Assembly: GCA_021613335.1 (NCBI GenBank)
Contig: JAJTWR010000236.1
Location: 2,101,001-2,165,000 of the forward strand
DNA length: 64,000 bases
From: Whitmania pigra
Taxonomy: Eukaryota; Annelida; Clitellata; Hirudinida; Haemopidae
Direction of reading: 5' to 3'
This document shows positions 47,993 through 62,487 of this stretch, in pieces (position 1 is the first letter of the stretch; the number at the start of each line of letters is the position of its first letter). The position numbers and the translations under genes are program-made. The notes under the pieces are model-generated. The model was not told where the DNA came from. It did no database searches and was given only the letters and a program-made list of their open reading frames with translations.

Positions 47993-49858
47993 TCAGACCA
48001 ATCCTCCGGGGTTCTCCTGGTCGTAGCAGGTGTTCTTCACGTTTCTTGGCAGGGCCATCTTGATCAGTTCTTTGCGCTGGTTTTTGAGTTGTGCCGGGAA
48101 CCGGATGTCGAAGTGGATGATCATGTCACCCTTTTTTTCGGGGTCCGAGGGTAGGGGCATGCCCTCTCCTATGACTGTCTTCGTGTAGCCGGGCCTGGGG
48201 AGATTAGAATTTTGTGTCGAGTTTTTGAAAGTTAAGAGTTCTTTTAAAACAAACGAGGAGAAATTACCTGACGACTTCTGTTATTGGCACGTGGATGATC
48301 CTCTCGTCCAGCGTGTGGATTTCCAGGGTGGCCCCGGTTAGGGCACAGTTGAGGGAAATGGGTACGATGTGAATAAGATCATTGCCCTCCCTTTGAAAAT
48401 TTGGATGTTCCTTGTCTTTGAGGATGAAAATGATGTCGGCTGTTGGAAGCAAAATAAGAAACAAAAATTCATTTATTTATTTAATTATGCCAACGTAATA
48501 AGAACAAGTTTGAGAATAATAACAATAATAATAATAATAATATTCCTTTCATATAATTTGCTGATCAACGTCCTGACAGACATGCACAATACGTTCTTTA
48601 AATAAACAAAGCATGAATAAAGTTTTCGAGGTATGGCAAAAGGGATGATAATCTCTTCTGACCTGGAATGTTGTTTGGTCCTTGATCACCTTCTCTTGGA
48701 AAGGTAATCCTGGTACCCTGTTTCCACCCTCTCTTGATGGTGATGGTGAGGATCTTCTCCTGAACGACTGAGGTCATTCCGTCTTCGGCCATCACCTGGA
48801 AATTCATTGGGTGGTTGTTGTAAATTGAATATTACATAATCAATAAAACTACATATTACTTAATGAATAAGACTATATACATAGGCATTGTTTATGAAAT
48901 TTCCTGTTCATAATAAAGTTGCTAACGGTGACAATGTTAAAGAAAGCTCATACTTTTTTCGAGATTTTCATTTTTTTCGTGCAACCGTGGAAGATCTCTT
49001 CAAGACTTAGCCATAAGTCTCTCTCCTCGGGTGGGTTTTGTTTCATAGCCCCATAGCCCTTCAGGCCGCCGAAACCCATGCTCAGGTCACCGTCAACCTT
49101 GTCGTAATACTCTAAATATATGAAATGATGCAATGATCCAGCATTTACAGTATCACTTGATTTACAATATAAATATTTACCTCTTTCAACACAATTTCAT
49201 AATTAATAACAAAATATTACTAGTAGCATTTGGTTTACATTGTGCATCAAAATAAAGCTATTACAGTTATTATTATTATAACAAACCAATCATCCACCTT
49301 GATAAGGGTTATCCCCTCCAAAGAAATCCCTGAAGACCCTCTTAACATCCCCATGGAAGGTATACCCTTGGGTCCAAGCCCCTGCAGCCATGGATCCAGT
49401 TGGCACACCCCTCTTCAGCCCTTCCTCTCCATATTGGTCGTACGTGGCCCTTTTGCAGGCTGACACATTTAATGTAAATTTGTTATTCAAATACTTAAGA
49501 TTAAAACTAAGTCATAACTAAAGCAATTTAATGTCATGCAAGTCATTGTTATAAAATCAACCTACCGTCGCTTAGTACATCGTAAGCCTCGCAAATTAAG
49601 TAAAACTTTTCATTTTGCACTTCATCTCCAGAGCCCTTACTAGGATGATATCTAGCCGCAAGCTTTCTGAACCTGAAAGCATAATTTCCATTTATTTTTA
49701 GAACAATGTCCTCGCGCTGAGCTCAACTTAACAATCAGATAGGCTTCTAATCGACTACTTGCTGAAAGTATGTGCTCGAAATTAACGTACGCTTTCTTTA
49801 TGTCAGCATCGCTGGCACTCGGCGTTATCTCCAGCAACTTGTAATAGTCGAAACCCAT
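47993..49858 (-). CDS. DNAJB13: DNAJB13-like axonemal Hsp40
   Basis: Seven exons: 49791-49858, 49566-49672, 49298-49459, 48954-49111, 48663-48795, 48268-48439, 47993-48194, in frame for 333 residues (human 316). Starts [12 protein letters not shown] start seven codons upstream (49879) is possible, but family members begin MGxDYY. The J domain holds HPS at residues 32-34 in place of the HPD that stimulates Hsp70; DNAJB13 proteins are known to lack HPD. Strong signatures follow: [77 protein letters not shown] and [21 protein letters not shown]13 is a radial-spoke component of motile cilia and sperm flagella (family knowledge). The first donor is GTACGT. Confidence 0.93.
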
Positions 49859-50110
49859 TCTTAATTTCCTGGCTACCAAAATTCAACGATCCCCGCTATT
49901 AGCTCTTAACCAGGCAGAAAGTAAACTAAACTAAACATCGTTGCTTAGTAACGGAACGCATCGAAAAAGCCAAAACACAAAGACGTCGACAAAGCATACT
50001 TAATTTCATGATTTTTTTTTTCGTTAGTGTAGTTATAAAATAATTTGTCACAATAATTTAAACTTTGTAGCAGTCTTTAGGTTAAAGTTGAATCCTGAGA
50101 CCCGAGGTTC

Positions 50111-50361
50111 TCAGTAACTGCCCCAAGTCAGTCTGGCTACGTGGTCCGTTTTCCTCCTTGTCGGCTTAATGAATCCCAGAAACTGCAACTCTGAAACAGC
50201 CCTAACGAAACGGGCTCTGAAGTTTAGTAAGTTAAGTAATAAATAACCAATAAGGCTTAGTTTGACTATTATCATCATTGCGCAGTCCGTCTCTCCACGC
50301 ATCCCAGCACATCGCTAAAACACCGAACATAATAATAATAACAATGATAATGACGATGATG

Positions 50362-50408
<47 letters not shown>

Positions 50409-51236
50409 CCGAAAAGACAAAAGTCAAAAGATTGACTTTAGGCTATTCAGAAGGCAATCTTAGCACTCATCTAAGTGGCAATCTGCACTAAGCGTTTCAA
50501 TCGCTTTCAATTAAATCACCAAGTGGAAATATTTCAATCGAGATGCAAAAGGATACTGCACGACACGGTCGATCGGCTTTCTGTCCTCCTCGTCATCATT
50601 CAATGCCTCCTCAACCTCCAGGATCGTGGAGAAAGCCTGGAAGGTAAAGCGAACATTATCATTATCATCATCACCAATGTCATTATCATCATCAATGTAA
50701 TCGTTACCATCACCACCACCAATGTCATCATTATCATCATCACCAACCTGCAGCCAATCAAAGAGGTTTATGAGTTTGCCACATTCCAGGTAGAGCTTGT
50801 AGACGATGCAAAGGTCAGGCAGTTTGGCACTTATTTGACCTCTGGGCAACAGCAGCTTATCATTCTAAAAAGGAAGAGTAACGTAATAAAAAAGTCATTA
50901 ACATAATAAATTGATTGACCGATGAATTAATTAATTAATTAATTAATTAATTATTCTATTCATTCAAATAATTAACAACTACAGAAATTTAATAGAAAAT
51001 TACTCGAAACTCTTAACACAAAGCCACAAAGCAAAATAAAATAAAATAAAATCCTGAGCGACTAACCTGGAGATAGTAGTGAGGATCATTCAGAGCCTTC
51101 TGGAGGGATGATCGGGGAGTGGGGAGGACTCGCGACCTCAGGAATTCGACGCCACCAAAGTACAAGACCTCGTGGAGGGGGTAGGTGTTTGGGTGTTGCA
51201 AGTGCTTCCTGATAATTGTAAATAAATTATTGTTAA

Positions 51237-51303
<67 letters not shown>

Positions 51304-51358
51304 TAATAATAAGTTAAGTTACAATACTGTCAAGTATAGCATAAGTGTTACATAGAGG

Positions 51359-51427
<69 letters not shown>

Positions 51428-53733
51428 CAACGTAAATAATATTCTGCCTTCATTATTATCAAACTGTCAGTGATTTCACCTGAAGACCTCTTCCAGGTAA
51501 TCAACAATCTCCTGTCTCAGATGATAATCAGGTGACACCTTTTTCTTTTCCTCAGTGCTCAGAATCTTCGATCAATGAGGAAAACATTATTATTGCTGTT
51601 ATTGATATTATTATTATCATTTTATTAAAGAGTGCTAGAAAAATGTAATCTGAATATATTAACATTAACAATGACAACAACAACAACAGCAACAACATTT
51701 CCAGTAGTTCAACAACAACAACAACAGATAACGTCACCTAACCTTCTTAAGCGTCGACCTGTCCACTCTCTCTGGCAGCTTCCTTGCAACAGGTGCGCTT
51801 GTATTTTCATCCTGAGTCATCATTGCACTTTCTGGAAATTGACCATTTTTGTTTGAAGGTATAATATTAGTCATTAGTAAGTCAAAAGCTAACTAGTCTA
51901 GCTAATTATTTGTTTAACTTTGATTTGTAATAATAATAATAACAATAACAACAACAACAATAACAATAATAGTTGTAGTTAGCCATGGGTATTTTAATTA
52001 AAACATAACTAAAACTTTACAAAAAGTTTACAAATAAAAAACTCGGCTTAACGGCAAACATTTCCAAAGACATTATTATCATCCAGCCACAAGACGACAA
52101 CACAGACCGTCGAAATTCTCCAAGTCCGAAGACAATTTCTCGAGTCGTCCTTTGACCTCCTTCAACTGCTCGTTCGGTCGTTCCGTCGATTCGAGGATTT
52201 CAATCACTCTTTTCAGGCTCGAGAGTAGTTCGCTCCTGGATAGTGACCTGGTTGACGAACAAATTGATTGTCTCATGAATATGTTAATGACTAATGAGAT
52301 GCAAAATAATATTTGGCAAAAAATAATTAATAACGACAAAAATAAAGTATAAACTCGAAGACAAATGTCCATACAACGAATCGTCATCGAAACCACTACG
52401 TATATTAATGCAAATAAAATCGAATAAATTTCAATATCAACAAATAAGGTAATATGATAACAACTCGCCTTATTAACAGGCATGCCTCTGCATATTCAGC
52501 TGTCCCATTGACCGCTGAATGAAGGCAGAAGCTGTAAAGTTCGCGAAGCTGTCGGAGGGAATACAAAAAAAATTTTTTAAATCATAAATTAATTTTAAAA
52601 TATTTGAGAAACAAGATATTAAATAGCTTATCGAAATTAATAAAACACCATGGTACATTCTAAAACTCATATTATTATTATTATTATTAAAATTATTTTT
52701 ATGAGATTACTCATTTAAAAATTCCAAAAATTACGGTCAACAAAAACATTTATTTTTATCGCATCGTCCCACAGACACTGCGGGGCTTTTCCAAAACTCA
52801 CGGTTTTTCCGAGCGGAAACTGAGGCAGGTTGCAGGTGAGGCTGTTGAGACACCTGAGAACAGGGAAGAAGTTCTCGTGGTAGGAGTGCAGTTCGGACAT
52901 CATCGTCATCAATGTTTTCTGGAATTGTTTTATTGACCGTAAAAATTTTGTTGTTGGAAAAAAAAATCATTAAATAAAGTAAATGTAGCCAGTGATAAAA
53001 AATAATTGAACAAAAAATCAGAAGCCAATAATAAAAATAAATGGATGACAAAATAAGAAATGATGATTGTCCACCTCACCTTAGTGAATTTCTTATCCTC
53101 AAGCAGATCCACCTGTATCTCGGGCTGCTGCCTCTCCACATACCTGGAGATGACAGGAGGGGATAAGTTAAATTATATAATAAATATTTATAAATAATAA
53201 ATATTAATGCGACATCTATAATAGAGTGGATTGATTATGACAGGTACTAACAGCCAACAAGCGAATGGCTTAACATGCGGTGGTGATTATCTTGTCGAAC
53301 GACTGCTCTAAACAATGACAACAGCAATAATAATAATAATTAATAATAATGGTGGTTATGTTAATATTAATTGCTAGTTTATTACCATTAATTAACAACC
53401 GTTTACACTTATTAACTAACTCCACGAAAGTTTAAACCTGCGAAACGAGCGAAGAGATCTGAAGTGGTCGAGTTGCTTGCTGGAAAGTTTTTCCAGACGA
53501 GGTCGAACGAGGTCAAAGGGCAAACACAACAAGCTCGATGGATTTGTCTGGAAGTGCTCCATCATTGACAGCTGGAAGAAAGACAAAGGGATAAGTGAAT
53601 GAATGAACAATGCCATCATCATCACCACCATCACCAGTGCTATCATTATCATCATCATCAACAACCCCTTGCTTGATGCTATCATAATTTACAGTAGTGG
53701 TTTGTTTAGTCACAGTAGCTGAGTATCTTAGTA

Positions 53734-53777
<44 letters not shown>

Positions 53778-56548
53778 TATTTAATAATAATAATAATACA
53801 ATTAAAATTACTTAATTATTACCTTGAAGGATCTGATGAAGTTCTGAACTGAGAAGTCGTTGAACAGGAAGGCATCGAGCAGAAAGTTGAAGACTCTGCC
53901 TTCCACTTTAAAGGGCTGGTTGCTGTTAAACAGGATCTACAATCGATCGATTGATTAACTGATTGATCGATTGAACAACTGATTGTATGGTCAAGTGATA
54001 TAACACATGCTGATTGGTTGAATAATTGCTCAAATGACTTAATAACTTTACATAACCTAAGTTAACTAATTTAACCAAATGTTTCATCTATTCGTTACTT
54101 TACAATCTTTTCAATCGTTTAACCAAATGATGACAACAATAATAACAATGGCGATGATTTTCACTGCAACGTCTGCCAATCTGTCGTCAATAGCAACGAT
54201 GCAAACCTTGTCGAGAAGCTTCGTGAGATGAGCAGACGATGGCAGAGATTGAAACTTGTGGATGGACAAATGGGAAGAGACAGAATAGGGGAGGAGTGTG
54301 TGGACCGACGAAATTGTGGTGGCAATGCCGAAGATCAAGATCACGGGGACGCTCTCCTGATGGTGACTGGTCGTGGTAATAAAATTATCATTTTAACTTA
54401 TTATTTAGATTTTCAATAATAATAGTTATAATAATATTATCATTTATTCATCAATGAACATGTAAATTAATTGGATTATAATTAAAAAAACAATAAAGAA
54501 CCAGGAACTCATATTTCCCATTCAGCCGGTCGTTAGAAACATTAACACATTAAAATACCATCGTTATAATATCAACGTTAAACTTGAACGCCACAAATCC
54601 AACCAAACCTAAGAATGGTGATGTAATCCTGCAAAGGAGCTACAGGGAAGCTCTCAAAGTCTTCAAGGATAATCACCAGTGGCTTGCACTTTGGTCTGAC
54701 CCTGGAGAAAGTCATCTTCAGTTTTCTCCTCCTGACTGGTGCCTTCACGGGGCTCTTCAATTCGCCGTCCGCGTGATCTCTCTTCGTCGGCGACATCAAC
54801 GACATGCGGGTCATTCTCCTCGTCGGGGACGTCAGGGGAGATTTCGAGGGTGTCGCAGGGGAGGGCGACCTGGGCACGACCTTTGCCGGGATTACGGACG
54901 AGGGGTCAAACTTCTGGGGAGAGGTCAAGCTAATTCTTCTCAGGCAAAGAGATAGCTTCCTTGGAGTCAGAATTTCTTTCTTTTCAGGGGAGTTGAAGAT
55001 GGGAGGAGTTTTCGTGGGGGTTTCGACCGAGTGACAAACATACTCGTCTTGACTTGGTCCGTCAGCAGGGGCCTAAGAGAGAAAGTCACAAATTGATTGG
55101 TCAAAGAAAAAAGTTGAACGTGATTGGCTGGATGTTAGCCAATCAGTGATTCACATGCACCACCACCTTGTAAAATGACTTGTACCAATCAACGACCATC
55201 TTCATCGTAGGCAGTATCCTTCGCATAGAAATTGTTGTTGTTGTTTCTTCTTCTTCGTTGTCGTCCTCGTTCATTTCCATCTGGAAGATGATTTGATTTC
55301 AATCTAATTGCTAAAAATCATTTAGATTTCACCAACTGATGAGATCACTTAACTTACTTTATGTGCTAACTAATTTCATTCCACTTGACATTAATCTAGA
55401 ATCACCAGCAAGATGACACATGCTAATTTTTCTAGCATCTAATATCACCTACATCAAAACATCATCATCACAATCACTCACATCATCACTGCTCCCCGTC
55501 AGCTGGGTGACAGTCTCGGCTATGATGGACTTGATGTTTGGACACTTCACTGACTTCAGAAGTGCCACGTGGGGACTCACTCGCTTCTTCACCATGGCGA
55601 TCAGGTTGGTGAACATGGCCTCGTGATCGGGAGTGTTGACTCCTGATTGGTCAATTGTTTAGGGGAGGAGTTATTGATAGTGATAATAATAACAATAATA
55701 ATAATAATGTTAATGAGTCCAGGTTTGAAATGGCTTAATGTTTTCAGAGGAACTTTGAGATCAGTGTAAACATGGGGAGAGTTTAAATTTAAAAAGGAAT
55801 GATTCAATAACGTAATGAAATCCATTAGTAAACATTTATATCAGAATCATTCAACAAACAAGATGTACATGAAACGATAATAACAACAGCGTGAAATGCT
55901 TAACAAAACTAAATATGGAGCACAACAACAACCCAGGATCAGGGCTGCTGCTGGAATCTCCGATGGAATTTTCCTTCGTTTTTTGGCAAATTCTTGTTGA
56001 TCATCATCATCGACGGGTAAAACAAAATGCTGATGGACATTGCTCAGATATGAAATCAGGTCGTTAAAGACCTGCAGATTTATTTCTTCCTGTAGTAGCT
56101 GCAAAGTAAAAATTTTAAAACTTAAGTAGTCAGAAACTGCTATTATTAAACAAACTTATTGCAATTTCATAAAAGAGATCAATCAAAACCAAATTATTGA
56201 CTTACGTCTGCCTGGTGCTGGATGTTGGCCGAGGCCTCTTTGAAGAGTTTCATCCTCTCTTTGCAATCATTAACATCATCCATCTCATGACTGGATTTAA
56301 TGAATTGTTCTAAAACAAATATTCCATCGTAGAACATTCTAATAAAATTCCATTTCAAATATATTTTCATGAGCTTAAATTGAGCCTTTCAGAATAACGT
56401 ACAAACCTGCATTTAGATTTTGTTTACTGCCCCGATAAAGGAAAACGCCCTAAAAGTAAAGATCAGTAAAATGATTTGAAAATACAAATGACAATTTAAA
56501 AACTGCATCACTGACCTTAGAAATTGATGTTGCCGGCTCAGACTTCAT
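50111..56548 (-). CDS. ORC3: ORC3: origin recognition complex subunit 3
   Basis: Twenty exons: 56516-56548, 56407-56449, 56206-56309, 55933-56098, 55482-55642, 55167-55280, 54609-55072, 54207-54366, 53823-53936, 53438-53571, 53080-53143, 52802-52918, 52469-52548, 52108-52247, 51743-51831, 51480-51550, 51067-51208, 50748-50864, 50557-50636, 50111-50216. Total 832 residues, all phases consistent (human 711). ORC3 signatures: [77 protein letters not shown] and the closing [22 protein letters not shown]3 is the ORC subunit tightly bound to ORC2 in the complex that loads MCM. Exon 7 carries a long Ser/Pro-rich insertion ([20 protein letters not shown]), a likely disordered phosphorylated loop, which explains the extra length. 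Intron 13 appears to be GC-AG. Confidence 0.94.
50355..50406. repeat. (ATA)n microsatellite in the last ORC3 intron
   Basis: About 17 perfect ATA/TAA units, preceded by mixed ATG/ATA repeats. Confidence 0.9.
51238..51425. repeat. (TAA)n and (CTA)n microsatellites in an ORC3 intron
   Basis: TAA runs at about 51238-51312, and a CTA run at about 51360-51390 followed by a second AAT run to 51425. Confidence 0.9.
53728..53775. repeat. (TAA)n microsatellite in an ORC3 intron
   Basis: About 15 TAA units. Confidence 0.88.
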
Positions 56549-57298
56549 TTTTTAAAATCCAGGTCTGACAGGATTGTTTATCAAAAAAAGTCGCGCCGCT
56601 AAGCTATGCGAAAAGTAAATTTTGCTTTTAGACGATTATGAATTTTATTTTATCTGAAGGTTAATTTAAGTTTAATATTATTTGCCATAATTATTTTAAG
56701 TAAATATTTTAAAATTTCATTTTAATCATAAAATGTGTTTTTAATTTTGAAATGTTTTCACTTAAAGCTTCTCTTCTTCGGCGTAGATGTTTGCATAATA
56801 ATATTTTTACATATGTTATAGCATTTAATAACACATTTTTTATAATGCAACATTCGATCGCATCTTCCCCCTCCACTTTTATTAAGCAACCAAACAAACA
56901 ACGCAACAAAATGGCAAAACTGATATGCTTTCAAAATGTCATCAAGTGATTATTTAACTTAATAGAATACAAGTCAAAAATAGCGGCACTTGAGTAAGAG
57001 CCATCCTACGCTAAAAAAGTCTAAGAGGAAACTTCTTTAAACACAATAGACATTAAGCTTTAAGATGTAATGTCTTATCGGTAAAATTTGCCGATTTTAA
57101 ACACCAAATAACTGGAAAACTTTAGTTCTTTTCTATTTGTTTTGCTTTTCTAAAAACTAAAGGACACTCAAGGCGTTTTTCAAGACCTTTTTGAAAAAAA
57201 AACATACAACTGTCGAAAAATTTTGTCAACGTTCCAGACGTTTTTTTGTCGAAAAACTGTGCGAGTTATATTCTCTAGCCAGAAGTTTATTCAACACG
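56549..57298. other. Intergenic between ORC3 and KATNAL2
   Basis: AT-rich; it contains the ORC3 promoter and the KATNAL2 3' flank. No gene supported. Confidence 0.6.
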
Positions 57299-58918
57299 TC
57301 AACTCGATTCAAAATCCTTCTGCCATTTTAAATATTTATTTTCTAGAGTCCTAGCAGAGGGTTTGATCTTAGATATGGCCCACTTCACATCGGCCGTTTT
57401 GATAACGTCCAGTTTAATGCTTATATCATCGCTCTCGGCGTGTCCTTCGAGTACTGAAAACACTTTCCTGAGTGGCCTCATGGCGGCTTCCTTGCAAACG
57501 AGGTATATATCCGAACCAGAATATCCTTCGGTCGATAAAGCCAAATCCTCGGCATCAATTTCGGCGAGAAGTTCCACGCCACCGGAAGATCCAGTGGAGC
57601 AGACAGTAGGTGGAAGGTGGTGTTCGAACATGGCCTTGCGAGCTTCTTTAGTCGGCAGTCCCACCAGAATCCTCTTCTCAAGCCTCCTCAGAAGAGCATG
57701 GTCCAACTCCCAAGGGAGATTCGAGGCAGCCAATAAAAAAACAAGATCATTGGATTTGGCCAATCCGTCCATCTGGACCAAGAGTTCAGTCTTCATCCGT
57801 CGACTACCTTCGTGTTCACTGTTTGGCCCTCCTCTTTGCCCCATGAGGGAGTCAATCTCGTCGAGGAATATCGTCGAAGGGGCATGGAACCTTGCCAATT
57901 CGAACAAAACACGAACCAATTTCTCAGAATCGCCCCTCCACTTGCTCACTATCGTAGAGGCGGAAATGTTGAAGAATGTCGTCTGGCATTCGGTTGCTAT
58001 GGCTTTGGCAAGGAGGGTCTTTCCAGTACCTGGAGGTCCATAGAGGAGCAGTCCTTTCCATGGTGAAAGTATGCCCGTGAAGAGCTGAGGGAACTTTATC
58101 GGATACACTACCGACTCTTTGACGATGGCCTTGGCATTTTCAAGACCAATTATATCGGACCATTTGACGTTTGGATTTTGAGAATAAATGTCTTTTGAGA
58201 TGACTTGTGCCAGTTCCTTCCACTCCATGCTATAGCCCATGAACCCACCGAGAGGTTTCAGTAATCGATCTTCTGCATTTTCCGGTTCCAGGTTCATCCT
58301 GGTGGCGTCCTTGATCATCTGCTTGTAGTCCACCACGCATGGGGGAGTCCCAGTTGTGCTTGCGGGCGTTTTGTTCAAGGTGTTGACCACTGCCAGACCT
58401 TCTAAGTTGTCTTTGGCAGGATGCGCATTGGATTCGCTGTCTTTGTTTTTAGAAAACTTGTGTTTTCCGTCGTCCGATCTCAAATGGTTGATGCTATTTT
58501 CGGAGTTTGTCGTCTGCGGTTTGCTGTTGTTGTTCGTCGAGTTCAGCCTGGGCAAAGATACGTTGGCGCTTTTTCGCTTCGAACTGGCAGATAGTTTTCC
58601 ATACTGTTTTATGGACGTCTCCGACGATTCGATCTTTTTAATGAGTTTCGGGTAGCGATTGAATTTGATGTGATAGTAGGCTTCGAAATCGAGAATGATA
58701 GTTTCCAGGTTGACATTGTCGCAGACGTGGTACTTGTTCAGGTTCAAGTTGGTCTCCTGTTCCAGCATTTTGGCTGCCTCGAAATATCCCTCGTCGTAGA
58801 GATACTGAAGGACGATGAAAAACATGCCTTTTTTTCGCTGGTCGGACTTCTGCTCATCGCACTCTTTCATAAGCGATGCCGCCTTGATAGTCTTGTAGCT
58901 CAGCGTTTCTGTCCCCAT
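57299..58918 (-). CDS. KATNAL2: KATNAL2: katanin-like AAA ATPase 2
   Basis: Uninterrupted 539-residue frame, the usual length (human about 538). N-terminal LisH-type region (FIVLQYLYDEGYFEAAKMLE, about residues 34-53), a low-complexity linker, then WSDIIGLENAKAIVKESVVY. The AAA+ domain has Walker A GPPGTGKT (about 292-299), Walker B FLDEIDS, and the second region of homology with RRLEKRI. A C-terminal Vps4-like helix follows (KPSARTLENKYLKWQKDFES). Katanin-like ATPases sever or remodel microtubules; KATNAL2 is linked to cilia and spermatogenesis (family knowledge). It is intronless, while nearly every other gene in the window is heavily split, so a retrocopy that kept or replaced the function is possible. 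Confidence 0.94.
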   Translation of the reverse strand: MGTETLSYKTIKAASLMKECDEQKSDQRKKGMFFIVLQYLYDEGYFEAAKMLEQETNLNLNKYHVCDNVNLETIILDFEAYYHIKFNRYPKLIKKIESSETSIKQYGKLSASSKRKSANVSLPRLNSTNNNSKPQTTNSENSINHLRSDDGKHKFSKNKDSESNAHPAKDNLEGLAVVNTLNKTPASTTGTPPCVVDYKQMIKDATRMNLEPENAEDRLLKPLGGFMGYSMEWKELAQVISKDIYSQNPNVKWSDIIGLENAKAIVKESVVYPIKFPQLFTGILSPWKGLLLYGPPGTGKTLLAKAIATECQTTFFNISASTIVSKWRGDSEKLVRVLFELARFHAPSTIFLDEIDSLMGQRGGPNSEHEGSRRMKTELLVQMDGLAKSNDLVFLLAASNLPWELDHALLRRLEKRILVGLPTKEARKAMFEHHLPPTVCSTGSSGGVELLAEIDAEDLALSTEGYSGSDIYLVCKEAAMRPLRKVFSVLEGHAESDDISIKLDVIKTADVKWAISKIKPSARTLENKYLKWQKDFESS

Positions 58919-59889
58919 TAGTTGTAACTTTTGTAAATAAAATTCAAAATTTAAAAAGTCGTTTGCACGAATTTATTTTAATGTTCAAAGTGAGAACCGA
59001 GCGAACATTTGGAAGCTTGTTTATTAATGCCGGTGAGTTACGGTTGCTAGGTAACCTCGAAAAATGAACTGAAGTTTAATGGCCACAATTTTTAAGTTTC
59101 TTTTTCATGTTTTGCATTTTACAATGTTTTTAATATTTTAAACAAGAAATTTATAAAAAATAAATTAAACGTAAACTTTGTTTGAAATATTTCTGAGCTC
59201 AAATTTAAATTTATGTTTTATGTAAAAAAAAAAAGAGAAAAGAACCTTTCTGATAAATGTTAAAAATTTCAAGGCATGTTTAAATTGAAAAAAAACCCCA
59301 TCTAAGTCCTTAAAAATATGTTCTACTTTCAGAAGTTTTTAATAGCAGAAATTAAATAAAAAATGTTTCGAACCTTAAGTCGGGCTTAGCCTGATTAACA
59401 TAAAACAGGATATGCTCTTCTTTTTTTTTAAACTGTTTCCTAAAATTTAAAAAAAAACCACTTGTTGGCTTTCCTACTTAAATCAATAACTAAACTTCAC
59501 AGTGCTCAGCATTCTGTGAGAATTACATAATAACACATTCCATGGAATTCTTAAAATATTCCGACGACTTTCCAGATTGAGAACCGAAGCAGACTCCAAT
59601 TAAATTTTCCGTTCTCCTTGAAATGAGTCAGATCAGATTTTCCAGCGACGCGACGCGACATATTTTCAAATAATAACTGTTTGAAAAATGGATCGTTTAA
59701 AAATTGACATTTTTTTTGGACCATTCTATCGGACAACGATATTATCAGTTCAGCATGGAGCCCGCCATTGCACTGATTGATTTATTGATTAATTAATTAA
59801 TTAATTTAACGATTGACTAAGATTAATTATCAACAACGACTGAATCTCTATTGATGAATGGCAGTTAGGTATCTGTGCAGCTAGTTTAA
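58919..59889. other. Intergenic between KATNAL2 and the sulfotransferase
   Basis: AT-rich. KATNAL2 promoter side and the sulfotransferase 3' flank. A 61-codon minus-strand frame (59551-59736) is not supported. Confidence 0.55.
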
Positions 59890-61510
<1,621 letters not shown>

Positions 61511-62455
61511 TGCGCACCTAGGGCGTTACTTAGTTTATTGGTTCTTGCTTTTATAAGCTTTTTTTCGCTTGCGGTATAGAAAAACATTTTAGAAATTTTG
61601 ATTCGAAATAAACTGTAAATGTTTTTAAATCTTAAAAGTGGGTAAAATTGTAATTTCAAGCGTTTGTCCAGTCTGAGCTTCAGTTGTTTTAAATTCTTAT
61701 CGTCTGCCCGAGGTTTGCATGAAAAGTGAATTCGAGATTTTTGATATAAAATAAAATAAAACGAAATAAAATAAAATAAACCGCCGTGTTTTTTTCTCAT
61801 TTAATTCGTTTAATCCTTTCAGAAATTTCAAACAATCTCGGGCTCAGCGTAGATTTAGCAAATAAGTTGAAAAAAATAAAACCAGATTTAATCATTTTTA
61901 ATTAAACAAAACTCGACAGAAAAGGGTCGAAAAGGGGGAATTATTTAAAATTATCGTCAATTGACGAAAAATCTCACTTGGATGGTACAAACTCTTCATT
62001 AATTAAATTTAAAAATATTGATTTTCATAAAATTATCAATACGAACTTGATTTAAATTGTCAAATCGATATTTTAAATCACATTTATATCTCCAAGAGTT
62101 GATTAATTTTCAGAAGTGAGGACATTATCTCCTAACTCTAAAGTTTCCCGACCCTCAATGGTCCACCCGCCATGGTCTTGCCTCGTAAAAGCCGTACAAA
62201 TCTCCGGTCGATCCATCCCCCCATCCTGTCCGTGTTTACGGTACGGGCGATAGCCGGGTACCTTGAAAACTAATCAGAGACGCTTAAGCCGGGATGTTTT
62301 GATGGGACGGTGGCGTGTTTAAGAGGGGTCGGAAAAAACACGCCATTTTATGGTGATGCTAAAAGATAAATTGATCTCTGTGGTATGTTGATTTTGAAGA
62401 TGAAGACTGCCAATAATGGAATGTGATTTTATTTTCCTAATTAAAATAGCACTAA

Positions 62456-62487
<32 letters not shown>

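Noticed and set aside
50278..50463. ORFs of poly-Ile/Met type across ORC3 introns
   Set aside because: Translations of ATA/ATG/GAT microsatellites.
57363..58043. 226-codon plus-strand ORF
   Set aside because: Lies entirely antisense to KATNAL2, whose AAA+ motifs identify the real strand.
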